The notes under the pieces: generated by a model | What the model saw: only the letters and a program-made list of their open reading frames with translations | Told to the model about the DNA's origin: nothing | The model's database searches: none | Position numbers and translations under genes: made by a program | Source of the DNA: Thamnaconus septentrionalis | Taxonomy: Eukaryota > Chordata > Actinopteri > Tetraodontiformes > Monacanthidae | Assembly (NCBI GenBank): GCA_009823395.1 | Contig: CM020515.1 | Coordinates: forward strand, 14,925,489 to 14,989,488 | Reading direction: 5' to 3' | Length of the DNA: 64,000 nt | Shown: piece by piece, positions 37,401-48,133 of the stretch | How positions within the stretch are numbered: the stretch's first letter is position 1 | How the letters are laid out: every line of letters begins with the position of its first letter

Positions 37401-39233
37401 TGTGTGAGAGTGTGTGTGACTGGTTTCCATTATGCAAGAAACATAATGACTTAATTCAGGGCTGATTTGAGAGACACCAGAGATAATAGCCCATGAATAA
37501 GCAGAATAGTGTGACACTGGGGGCAAAAGCTTATCCAGTTGATCTCATCTGATCAAAGAAGTCACTTTAAGGGTCAGTGTTACTGATCTTCTATCTCCTG
37601 TTGTGTAAACTCGGGGCCTTGAAAGGTAACTTAAGGCCAGCGTCGACCACAGAACCTTTGCGAGTGAAACAAAAGCCCTGCATCAACGATGGCTCTTATA
37701 GAGTCTAATCAAGTACAATCTTGTGATTTAAGATTTGTGTCTGTGAGGCAATGAAGAGATTTATGCACTGGGAGAGAAATGAACAAGAGAGCCATTGTTC
37801 CAGTGGCTCCTGCAGGACTTACTCTGGAGCTGCTTAAACCTTCTTGAATGAAGCTCATGGTATTGCACACATTCAGATTGGGTTTTATTTTTTATTTTTT
37901 TTTTGACAGTGGGAGGGGTTGTCTGAGAGTCTGCTACTGGTTATTCCTTCATGCATAGTGCAATATTATTTCAAGATTCTGGGAGGGGTGGTGGTGGTGG
38001 TGGTGGTCGGGGGGCAGCAAATCAGCTTTGTCTAATCAAAAAGCAGGTCTCAGAGAAGATTTGCTCGCACCAATGTCAAGGGCACTGCTAATCACTTATG
38101 TTTTGCTCATCTATTTAATGGCTATATAAATCCCATTGATATGGATGGCCCCCAAATACAAAGAAAACAACTTGACCAGCGGTTCTTCAAGGGGCCTAAC
38201 CAGTAGGAGGAATGACTGCACTGAGCTGAGAGATGACTACACATCTCAGGGGTTAATACGCTGAGAATACAGGTTTCCAAAAGTGTTCGGACACTGACTG
38301 GGGTCAAATTGTCAAACATTAAAGCTGCCTTGAAAGCAAAGTTTCATCCAAGAAGGGTGTTTGGACAGAAGGTGGGTCTGACGCAGTCCTGCCTGCTGCT
38401 CCATGACACAGTTCTGGGGGGTGTCGGTGTCCCGGGTTCTTCCAGTGGCATTAATGTTTTCTGTGCAAACTGCGGAGCGACAGTGACAGTGCGGGGCAGC
38501 ACAAACTCCACTGGACACCGATGAAGACTTCAAACGAGGCCCTTGGCTCAGGAGTGAACCCTCGCTTGTACAGGTCTCAAACTTTGTCGCCCCCCTCTTT
38601 CAACACTCGCCCCAGTGAGGCGACTATAGGCCACATTAGACACGGCACTAAACCGGAGCAGGCGGTTTACAATTCACTGCGATAAAAAAAAAAAAAAAAA
38701 AAAAGGGGGGCTTTGTGCGCGAGAAGTCATTTGAAAGAGAACTGACAAGACTGCTTTTATAATACTTTGCCTGGCAAAGCGGCATCCTCGCAAACGCCTT
38801 GTCCTGCAATAACTTTCAGATAATAATAGTGGAGCCAAAAAAAGGGGGGAGACCGAACCGCGGCGCTTTACAAAGGGGACATGGATCCGATCTCACCGGG
38901 GCTGCATATCAGAGTGGACGCCACACACCGACTTACCGATTCGCCCCCCTTTAAAGACGGAGAGCATGAAACTCAACCGAACTTTGTGCGTAAAAGAGCT
39001 CCGGCGCAATGGAAGCGTCCTCGCACGAGAAAGTAAACACGGACACGGGCTCCCGGTGGCGAACCGTGCTATCTGTCGCCGACAGGCTCCGATTAAAGAA
39101 ACAATGTAGAAGAAAGCGCATTTTTACCATGGTAACGCTTCTTTTCATCTTTGGCCAGCGTGACGGCGATCCGTAACCCGATGCCGGAGGAGCAGCCGGT
39201 GATCAGCACAACTTTCTGCCCGCTGTTCGCCAT
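34253..39233 (-). CDS. rdh8: Retinol dehydrogenase 8 (photoreceptor all-trans-RDH), complete six-exon CDS
   Basis: RDH8 is a classical short-chain dehydrogenase/reductase. It uses NADPH to reduce all-trans-retinal, released by bleached visual pigment, in photoreceptor outer segments. Six exons join in consistent phase with GT-AG introns: 39233-39128, 36686-36525, 35627-35448, 34964-34871, 34770-34587 and 34480-34253. They total 954 bases, or 317 residues plus TGA, close to human RDH8 (311). The protein begins [19 protein letters not shown], giving the cofactor motif TGxxxGxG at residues 12-19. NNAG is at 91-94, the structural Asn at 116 (TNFFG), the catalytic Ser at 144, and YTASK gives Tyr157 and Lys161. 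EPGPV follows at 186-190. The C-terminus carries the cysteine cluster KCLTCSC (Cys303, 306, 308), where RDH8 is reported to be acylated, and ends ISPN, resembling the VxPx outer-segment sorting signal. Family and motif assignments are firm. The choice between the teleost copies rdh8a and rdh8b is open. HSD17B1 is the nearest alternative, but the tail favours RDH8. Confidence 0.97.
34587..34770 (-). CDS. rdh8: rdh8 coding exon 5
   Basis: The exon has 184 bases with acceptor CTTGTAG. It encodes [15 protein letters not shown] and then [20 protein letters not shown], ending EDIAK. The donor AAG|GTTCTT is weak. It is supported by the phase-0 join to exon 6 and by the length match to the family. 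Confidence 0.9.
34871..34964 (-). CDS. rdh8: rdh8 coding exon 4 (catalytic Tyr-Lys)
   Basis: The exon has 94 bases with acceptor TTTAG and donor CCG|GTAGAT. It encodes [15 protein letters not shown] and then [16 protein letters not shown]. The YxxxK catalytic pair is Tyr157 and Lys161. The exon starts in phase 1 and ends in phase 2, matching both neighbours. Confidence 0.94.
35448..35627 (-). CDS. rdh8: rdh8 coding exon 3
   Basis: The exon has 180 bases with acceptor GTGTGTCAG and donor CAGG|GTACGA. It encodes residues 90-149 with [13 protein letters not shown], the conserved ETNFFG and the catalytic-serine strand [13 protein letters not shown]. Confidence 0.95.
36060..36090. repeat. (ATGAA)n in rdh8 intron 2
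   Basis: Six perfect pentanucleotide units. Confidence 0.95.
36525..36686 (-). CDS. rdh8: rdh8 coding exon 2
   Basis: The exon has 162 bases with acceptor TTTTCACAG and donor CTGA|GTAAGT. It encodes residues 36-89, including [19 protein letters not shown] and [13 protein letters not shown]. The latter carries the Asp-Val of the adenine-ring pocket typical of classical SDRs. Confidence 0.95.
37984..38008. repeat. (GGT)n
   Basis: About seven GGT units within G-rich sequence. Confidence 0.9.
38684..38704. repeat. Poly-A run
   Basis: A 21-base adenine run followed by GGGGGG. Confidence 0.9.
39128..39233 (-). CDS. rdh8: rdh8 coding exon 1
   Basis: The exon has 106 coding bases and encodes residues 1-35 plus the first base of codon 36. 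The start is the ATG read from 39233. It is followed at once by the SDR cofactor motif TGCSSGIG. The donor is CATG|GTAAAA. Confidence 0.95.
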
Positions 39234-39317
39234 GATTCGTCCGGGTTAGGTCCGCCGTGTTTCTCAGCGGTCCTCCACTCCGGATGGTCGCTGCCGAAGG
39301 AGCTACCGATCACCGGA

Positions 39318-39327
39318 CTTTAAAATC
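39318..39327 (-). promoter_or_regulatory. Possible rdh8 TATA-like element
   Basis: A minus-strand ATTTTAAAG lies about 90 bases upstream of the rdh8 ATG. This is compatible with a short 5' UTR beginning near 39290. I could not identify a convincing CRX site nearby. Confidence 0.25.
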
Positions 39328-40040
39328 GCTAAAGCGGATCATGCAGCCGCTGCAGCCATGTGAGCGTCTAAATCAGTCACATGTTCGATAAAATCAGTAA
39401 CCGAAAAAAAAAGAAAGAAAGAAAAAAGGAGGTGGCATCGCAAACACCCATCAGGGTCGGGACGTGTTTTCAACGTGATAGGTGCCGCCTGCCCCCAAAA
39501 GCAAGTTAATTCCTCTTTACAAAAATGTTTGGGCCCGTGCATGCGCGTACGTGCGCGTCGGTGACTGGGGGGCAGAGCTTATTTGATTTAATGTAGCAGT
39601 GACCTCAACAGCGAAAAAAGTCTTCCCACAGCACTGGCGCATGTCGTAAACACTGACAGATATCTACTATGCAGTGTATTGTAGTCCCTGTCATTTAGAT
39701 AAATTGTGGTTTATTTTAATTAATCGAAGGGCAAATTATTCTTGAACAGTTGCCAAAAATGTTGTCTTGGTCTTTAAACTTTTAACTTTTTTTTATTATT
39801 TTTTTATTTTTTTAATTCAACGTCTTCAGAAACCATCAACATGAATTTGGTTGTTCTTACCATAATTATTAACTGTTACTTTTATCAATGAGTCAGAACT
39901 TTTTTTTTATGTTGCCAACATGAATCTCCGTATTTCGCCCAATCCTAGTTTATCTATGTACTTTTTCATTTTAAACCTTTTCATCTCACACTCAAATTAA
40001 ATTCTGACGGTTGTGCAGTAATTTAATACATTGCATTGCA

Positions 40041-40054
40041 CTGCCATCTTGTGG
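40041..40054 (-). promoter_or_regulatory. CTCF-like motif upstream of rdh8
   Basis: The reverse complement, CCACAAGATGGCAG, fits the CTCF core consensus at 13 of 14 positions. Confidence 0.4.
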
Positions 40055-43000
40055 CAAGGAAATGAGCAGCACTCCGGTTTTATTGCGTTCTTAACAGCCC
40101 ATTAACTAATTATTGCTAATTACGTAGCTGCGAAAAGACTGATAATTATACAGACGCATTTTTTCAGATTTATTAAAGAGGTTATCAGTTTTGTTGAATT
40201 ATAATCTCATGACAAGCGCTTGTGTTAGTGACAAGGTGACCCTAATCTTGACAAATGTTGTCAGAGGTCAAAGTGCCTCAGATAAGATCACAAACCAGAC
40301 TTCTTCTTCTTCTCCTTTTATAGGACGAAAGGTTAAAGAACAAAAGTCAAGGTCTGTCTCGTTGAAGTCTGTTGGTTGTATGTGATGCAACCACATGCAA
40401 ACGGTTAAACTAGAAGAGCGAATGTATGTTTTTAATTTAATGTAATAGAGATCCTTATACTTTTGGTTTTTATATAATATCCCCTGAGTGGGGATGATCC
40501 AAAGTGCACTGCTGAGGGACTTAGTCAATGATTGGTGGAAACAGCCAGTGTCTTTTGCACTACACAATGTGCTCTCTGCCTGTTTTTTGACCACCACCCC
40601 TCGCCACACTCACACACTCCTTCACTTGCCAAGCTTTAAGTTTCACAAAGGATATTTGGTTTCTGTATAAATAAATATTAATATATGTGACCCTGAGGGG
40701 ACTCTTAGATTTTTTCTTTTTTAACTTTATGGAGTTTGAGTGTGTTCTCTGCTGCCAATGTATCTCCCTTGGCTCATGAAGCCTAATTATGGGACCTGTT
40801 CTGCTGATTCTGTCGAATTTTTAGATCATTAACAATTTTCCGCCCTTTTAAACATATTGTTAACACACATTTGTGTGACTGGCTGGCCGTGATTTGATCC
40901 TTCCTCCCGATTACCCCTTGCTAAGCCCACCCTAACTGAACCTGCCAATACCGTCGGACGAATCAATGTCATCATGAGGACAAGGCAAGAGAGTAAAGGC
41001 AGAGGACAGGGCACACATTCAAACAGTCTGAGTAGCCTGTGTGTCTCCTCTTAGGTTAAACTGAGGCCACAGGTCTCTATTGTCAACAGCAGCTATTAAT
41101 CCCCCTTATAACTTTAAAAGGAAAGAGTCTCCCGGAGGGAAGACATATTTTAACAATAAGAGAGGTCTTAGCCTGACCCATCGAGAGCCAGCCTGTAATC
41201 TGTGGGTTAAAGGTGTGAAGACATGTTCAGATATGTTGTGGAGGGGAGAAAATGTTCATAATTCTCATAAACAACCTCCAAAATCACCTCTGATAGCTTC
41301 TTTGGAATCATTTCCTCATCTGAACATCAGCAACTGTGGAGAAAATGTGTGCATGCACGACAGGCAGGCAGACTGAGCAGCCTGCGCACAGTTCAGGCCT
41401 CATTTCCTCTTCCTGTCTCATAAAGCTGATGTCTGCGCATTTCCAACATCCCAAAGCCATGACCCATTTCCCAATCTGCAAAGCAGACAATTACAATGAG
41501 ACAATAAAAATGAAAATTGCATTGCCAGATGAAGCTATTTTAAAACAGTGCTGACAGGAGGCCAAACAACACACACAACTGTAATATTTTGGCGCATTTG
41601 GAATTAATGTCAAATCCTGCAGACATGTACAAATCACTGAAGGCACATCCAAAAACCATCACAATGATAAAAAAAAAATATTGTGAGAACCTATTTATAT
41701 AAGATACGATTATCTTTGTAGTTCCTCATAGACTTTTCCTGTCTTCACTGAAAAAAGAACAAGCATGCAATGAAATGTCTCCTTGCACAAAACTCAAAGT
41801 GGGCATTGTTCTAATGGTCATTCCGAGGCTCAAACTGACAAACCACGTTCTACACATGAGAATTTCTACACTTTCATTGAGTCAGTAGAAAAAAAAAAAT
41901 GACTGTGAGAACTTGTTACACAGAGATGGCCTCAGAAACAGTCATAAAATATTTAAATAGCCATGATTTATCCAAAAATAATCCCAAGTATTGCATTTCA
42001 CAAATCCACTCTGATGCACGTAAACTGCAAGTGTATTATAAGTCAGTTTAGTGATGACCATAGTTACTTTATGCATTGCTGCACAATAATAAAGTCTGCC
42101 ATATTATATTTCCACCTCGGTTATTAGCCTCAATGAAGCAGCTGCAGCTTGGAGGCCTATGGTGGTTATCAAAGTGGGGTCCATGGGCCCAAAGTGGCCT
42201 GAGGTTGGTCTGAATGGTCTCCAGCAAAACAGGCCTTAATATTTCAACTTTACCTCTCTAGTAATTAAATAACGACAAAATGTCATAATGAGTTCAATGA
42301 TTCAGACAACTTTTGGTAAGCGGAGGATTCCTAGGGACGGGATCGTGCAGGAGCTCCTCTTGGAGGTCGTTCATACGTAAAAAAAAGTCTGGGAATGACG
42401 GCACTGGAGCTCGGGTTAATGGACAGCAGTGAGGTCAGGGCTAATCATGGCATGCTGTCCTTTGTGCCTGCAGAGAAAGTGGACAGGTGTGAAGGGGGAG
42501 ATGAGGAGGTGTGCTAGACAGCCACTGATGTCGGCCCTTCAAGCTATTGCGGCCACGGAATTTTAGAAGATTATACTCAGAGGTGGGGACAACACAAGTC
42601 TGCACAAGCCTCCCCATGCCATGTGCTCTCGTTGCTTTTAATGCCTTGTTGTAAACATAGTTCCAGCTCAGTCATGCTGTGATGCCCAGCCAGGTGTTGG
42701 TGGTCACCCAGCTACCTTGTCTCTGCTTTCTTCCAGACATGTAGAAGGCCCAAAGCGACCCTTTCTGCAAATGGCTGTAAACAGAGGGCTAAATATGCTT
42801 TTTTTCTGGAGAAGATGGAGCATTTTAAAAAATCAATCTTTCTGGCTGAATCATTTTGTAGTCCATTTTTTGTAGTCCAAAAAAAATTTAAATTGGTATA
42901 TGCTACGGAAACTTTCTGCAGAAAACAAAAACATATGTAAGCAAATAATATTCTTCCTCAGTGAGTCCCTAATTTCAAGTACAAGATGACAAGAAAGTGA

Positions 43001-43424
43001 CTCATGCAGCCGGAGGGACCGCCGACTCTTGGCTGCGTGAAAGGGCCCAGAGGACTGGAATGTTTGCCACAGGTCAGGAGTGGCGCGTTCTGTTCTTTTG
43101 TGTCCAGTCTGCAGAGGAGGTGTGGAATGCAAACTTGAAAATAAAAGGGGATGAAGGCGAAGAGGAGCTGGGGCTCGGCTCGGTGGGGTGGGAAGCACGG
43201 CCTGCAGAGGAGAAAGAGCCGGGAATGTGTTTGAAAGTGGCTCTTGGAGTACAAGAGAAGAGAAAAGGTGTCGGATTTTTGTTCCAGAGAAGGGAAATTT
43301 GAAAGTGGAGTTGCAGTTGTAGGTACATACTTTGAATGCAATACAGACGCTTTCAGACCAGGGCAATTAAAATGAAGATCATAATGCGGCATTTTGTCAG
43401 TACTATTCTATGGTATTCTCTGAG

Positions 43425-43451
43425 ACAGAGAGAGAGAGGGAGAGAGAGGGG

Positions 43452-43512
<61 letters not shown>
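43425..43512. repeat. (GA)n(GT)n(GA)n compound microsatellite
   Basis: A purine-rich GA run, about 17 GT units, then another GA run of about 13 units. Confidence 0.96.
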
Positions 43513-46500
43513 GCAGTCATCGAGCCTCATCACCAGCTGTCTTTCATAGATTCTCTGATGACAGGAACAATTTTCTTCATGAGATAAAATTATATTGAAG
43601 CGTCACTAAGTATTGCTATAAATATATTTTTTGACAAAATGTCTCAGCAGAGGCGATTCAGAGTTTTTCCAAGTTATGCCACTGTCCCAATATGCACCAA
43701 ATCAGCCTCCTCCAGATCCAGTTGCAAAATTCAAATTCCTACTTCAAAGCATAAAAGCACGCCACAATGCTTGTGTGACCCCTTTGTGGTATCACTGTTT
43801 AGATTCGCCTTCAGTGCTCTCTGCAAATGGCGGCTCTCAGACCCAGCCGTCATCAATCAGGGTGTGTTGTGCTGTAAACAGCTGAGTAGCGAGTACACAG
43901 CAAGGTAAGCTTGAATGTGGCTGCTGCTTGAGTTTATTTAGTCTATTTGTTTGAGCGGCCTATTTAACAGACATGGTTCTCAGATGTTAATTAGCTCTGT
44001 CTCTCATCATCTCTAAATATTATGATTCACCAGACTGACAGTCCTTCCTGGCCCGGGGCAAAATGGAAAAATCAACCGACTGTCTTGCAGCCTCATTCTT
44101 GGTTTAGCAACTTAATTACAGCAGAGTTTTGCCAATATTCGTTGAGTAATTTGTCTGCTCATCTTTGTCTCCGATAAGGATCTTGACGGTTTGAAAAGGG
44201 TTGAATTCTAGAGCTTATTTCATAAATTTAATTCCATGAAAAAAATGAAGAAAAAAATGTGGAATTACAGCTACAGATGCGATGAAATAGCATGCAATTC
44301 ATCTAATCCTTTCTAATGCAACCTGAGCAAGTAATTCCAGATTACCTGTCGTTTTAAAGGATTATGTAAGAACTCATTGCTGTCAAACACATGGAGATAA
44401 AACCGCCAGCAGTCAGTGGGTGGCACAGTCCCATTTCTCACAAGGCCTTTTCTTCAGACTCTGACTAATAAAATTGCGTTTTGACCTCCTAAAAGCAAAA
44501 TTTGTTCAGCGCAGGACAAGGAGAAACAATGGATCACAGGTGCAAAACTTCAAAGAACTTTGTCATCATTTCTATGTTTCAAATTATTACGGCTGTTCCG
44601 CTGATGGGCCACCGTGTAATTGTCCTAACAGTGTGTGACGCTACCTCATAACTCCTGCCAGCTTCCAGGGCTTCTCCGCTCAGCTTGACTTTCTCACAAT
44701 GTGCTCTTGCAAGGCAAAAGCAGTGGGTTTAACACCTGGTTGATGCAGACTGAAAATCAGACGTTGCATTGTGCAAATTAGAGACATGACTTCATGGTTG
44801 TCGTGATATTTTTTTTTTGTCCAGACGGTTTTGTTCAGAGATCCTGCTGCATTCTCTAATTTGTTTGTGTCCCCTTTCATCTTCCTCCTCCCTGAAAGTG
44901 TGGTCTAGATTTGCTTTGGTGCAGCAGCTATGATACTTGGACGTGGTTTTTTCGTGTCTCAAAGTCTCCAAGAAATCCCACATTTTACACCAATCGGCCT
45001 TAAGATTGTGATTAGCGCCGAGGCCGCAGCCATTCGTTTGCTAGACAGATGTTGGCTGTCTCAGTGCCTCTGTGTGCAGCGAACGGCTGTTGTTACCAAA
45101 GGCTCAGATATAAATCTGCTGTAATGCTGAAAACAAGGGACAACACATCACATCAGCGCTCAGGCTCCACCACACACATGCAATATTAAATATTGTTACA
45201 CGGCCATTGTTTGCACTTGTATTCTAAATTCTAATTTAATCTGTAAGACATGATGTACAATGTTTATCACATCCTATTATTATACTTTTTAGTATTATTA
45301 CATATAACACATTACATGTTATATATAGTGGCACTTTTAAGACTTTGTCTGTATGGATGGCTCTTTCTTCTAACAACTGAATGCATATTTGTCCTTGCCC
45401 TGTTTGGACATGTTCTTCTAGGAACAGGCTGAATTGAAAGCCCATTTGAGGGGTCTCTAATCCTAAACGCTCATCTGCCTCTTCTGAGGATCCATGGAGT
45501 TTTTCCTACGTCTCAAGAGGCTTAAAAACCCAGCGATGACAGATTGCGTCATTTCACTTCACCTTTTCCACCCGCCAAGCGATTAAACGATGAGAGACGT
45601 CCACCCCGATTTGTCAAGCTGCACTGGAACGCGGGGGTAGAGCGGGCGTCTCTCTAGTAACACCTCACCTCATGTTGAGATGGATCTGAAAGACTGTTAG
45701 AACAGTATCACTCTCGGGCATTGGAGATTAAATCAATAAAAATGACAAGTGTACATTCTCGTTTTACCTTCAAAGTCTAGTTGAATTAACTACCTGTCAA
45801 AGTGACTCTGTTAATTTCTGTGGACTGATTATCAGGATTAAAAGACCTCCAGCATGAGGCAGCTTCGTTTGTTCTGAGTGCCTTTAGTGGCATTGATGTG
45901 TTTACACCAATGAAGAAAAGGGGTCATTTATGCATCAATCTCTTGCAGTCTGATTTAAAAGACTTTCTGATTGATGAAAGTTGAACACCAACTGGCTTCA
46001 GACAAATGGTTCGACTCAGATTTTAATTGGAATTTTCCCCTGTGCATTACAATTGTGTCATGTGTAATTATTTAAAATGTATGTACTGGGTCCATTGCGG
46101 TTTAATTAATGCATGTTTGCTGCTAGTCATGTGGAAAGAATAAAGAGCGCAGTTGATATAAGGTGCGCTCTTTTTAAAATAGACATCCGTCTTCTCATCC
46201 TTCCTTTAGGATCTATATATTTTTTGTTTTCAAGCACTATTAATTTGTTGGCTGACCTGGTTCCAGTGTTCGGCCCAAGTTGCATGGCACATGCTGGGGA
46301 ACTATTTCTCACACAGAGCTCAAACTATCCCCTGGACTCTTAGCAACTATCTGCTAAAAGCTGTTAGGAATGCGGCCCAGACTCAGGCTGGCTGAGCTGG
46401 TACTGAGCTGGGAGACAGTGGGAGGTCAGGGCCTTCGTGTTTACCTACCAGACCAACTTCAATCTCTTCAGATATCTGCACGTTTGCGTTGAACCAACTT

Positions 46501-47340
46501 TGATCTGTCGCCCCGAGAGACTTTCTTGGATTCTGTTCAACCATTTTCCAATTCTTCGCCCACCATTCATCGCCTTTGACATCAAGGAAATTTGACCTCT
46601 TGGGAGGGCACCGCGTTTTAAAGAACTGCGGCCAAAACATCAGGTTTTGTAAAAAAAAAAAAAAAAAGTGCCTCACAACATGAAAAATGTGCTAAAGCCA
46701 ACAAAAATTTCATGTTCCCTGCTCACTGAATCATTTATCATATTTTCTGGTAGATCAAGTGTAACGAGGTTTTGTTCAGACAGAAGAAAAGGGAATGTTT
46801 ACCTTGATGAGTTTTGGCACCGCTGCCTTCAAGAACAGTCACTAAAATCTAAAAAGATACAGAAGTGGATACATAATAAGCATCACTGGGGTGAGAGAGA
46901 CTTGGTCCAACTGAACAGAACAATCCAATATGGAGAACGTCAACTGGAAAATTAACAACACTTGCAGCACAAAGTAACTTGTATAATTACACAGTTTGAG
47001 TAGAAACAATCCCATTTAATCATTTTAAAGTCATGAATTGTTTTGCATTTATAACAGAGCTTGATTTGTTTCAATAGCATTTCCGATCAAACATGGTTTT
47101 AGCCTGATTAGAGACAAGCATTTTGTTATTAGGAGTAATTTAAACAAAAGGTCAGGCTTTTTTTAATATATATTTTTAAAAAGAAATTAAGTTAGATCAC
47201 ATCTATATACCTGTTTTGTATTAGATATGAATTTATGCGTGTAGCTCAAGCCTCACACTGGTCTGGCTGCAGCTTGGATACCCAGAGTGGACCAACTGCA
47301 GCCATCTGATGGTATTGGTTATTATTGCCTGGCAGATTAT

Positions 47341-47374
47341 GATGGTATTGGTTAGATGTCTAACCAATACCATC
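47341..47374. repeat. Near-perfect 16-bp palindrome (hairpin)
   Basis: GATGGTATTGGTTAGA is followed by TG and then its exact reverse complement. The first 14 bases also occur in direct orientation at 47308-47321. Confidence 0.9.
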
Positions 47375-47428
47375 TGTATGTATGTATGTATGTATGTATG
47401 TATGTATGTATGTATGTATGTATGTATG

Positions 47429-47476
<48 letters not shown>
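47375..47476. repeat. (TGTA)n(CA)n compound microsatellite
   Basis: About 14 TGTA units are followed by about 22 CA units, directly abutting the palindrome. Confidence 0.97.
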
Positions 47477-47478
<2 letters not shown>

Positions 47479-47660
47479 TGAGTGAATGACAAACGTTTTC
47501 AAGAGGCTCTTTGCTTTATCATGTTTACGTTTTCAAATGCTATAAAGTAGGAAACTGACAGGTTAAGAGGTAGTCCTGTTGCGTCATTAAGGTGGAGGCA
47601 ACGACCACCTGTGAGACTCGCACGACGCACGTTATTGCGAGCAATCAATGTGATTTATAC

Positions 47661-47686
47661 GAAAGAGAGAGAGAGAGAGAGAGAGA
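47661..47686. repeat. (GA)n
   Basis: About 12 GA units just upstream of the col5a3 promoter region. Confidence 0.93.
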
Positions 47687-47779
47687 AAAAATAGTCCTCA
47701 GGCGACGTCCTGGGCCGGATGGGAGGTGGAGGGAGGGAGAGAGAGCGGGAAGGAGGAGGAGAGGCGAGGGTGGGTGTGG

Positions 47780-48048
47780 GACGGGGGGAGGGAGACGCTG
47801 AATGAGAGAGGCAGAGAGAAGCGGAGAGGAGAGCGCACCACAACAAAAGTTGTACAACTTTAGAGCAAGTTGGAGCCCGGACAAGACTGGCTTCCCTCCT
47901 CTGCTCTCCTCCTCTCCGCATGGCTGCTGCTGTCTTTCAGCAAAGATAAGAAGGGGGGGAAAAAACAACAACACATTTCTGCTGCTGATATTTTTTGGGT
48001 GGCGGAAGCGGGGACGAGAGGTGAGGGTGGGGGTCTCTGCTCGGAAGG
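47780..48048 (+). promoter_or_regulatory. col5a3 proximal promoter / 5' UTR region
   Basis: A GC- and purine-rich stretch (GGAGGA, GAGAG and CGG motifs) with no TATA box lies directly before the col5a3 start codon. This fits a GC-rich, TATA-less promoter with a 5' UTR of perhaps 150-250 bases. The transcription start cannot be fixed from sequence. Confidence 0.5.
47920..47949 (+). promoter_or_regulatory. Upstream ORF in putative col5a3 leader
   Basis: ATG GCT GCT GCT GTC TTT CAG CAA AGA TAA is a nine-codon upstream ORF ending 99 bases before the main ATG. If it is inside the mRNA leader, it could reduce or regulate translation. Confidence 0.4.
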
Positions 48049-48133
48049 ATGGAGCAGTTAACGAGGAGCGGGTCATGTTGGAGGACGCAGATTTTTCTTT
48101 TAGCGCTGCTTCACGTGACGGCATCACGGCACG
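48049..48133 (+). CDS. col5a3: col5a3 exon 1 coding part: signal peptide
   Basis: There are 85 coding bases, 28 codons plus one base. The peptide begins [11 protein letters not shown] and continues with the hydrophobic core [11 protein letters not shown], a typical signal peptide. The donor is CACG|GTAAAG. The upstream sequence is GC-rich, as expected of a promoter-proximal exon. The exon is too short to stand out as an open frame. It is placed by its phase fit to exon 2, which starts with the last two bases of the Ala codon. Confidence 0.88.

Larger units (their letters stand above)
36687..39127 (-). other. rdh8: rdh8 intron 1
   Basis: The largest rdh8 intron, 2.4 kb. It contains a (GGT)n run at 37984-38008 and a poly-A run at 38684-38704. 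The 38.7-39.2 kb end is CpG-rich, as expected next to the first exon. No further exon was seen. Confidence 0.85.
39400..47770. other. Intergenic region between divergent rdh8 and col5a3
   Basis: No gene was recognised on either strand. It is AT-rich around 39.6-40.5 kb. It carries a CTCF-like motif at 40041, a GA/GT/GA compound repeat at 43.4 kb and a palindrome plus microsatellites at 47.3-47.5 kb. It should hold the promoters and some enhancers of both genes. Confidence 0.6.
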
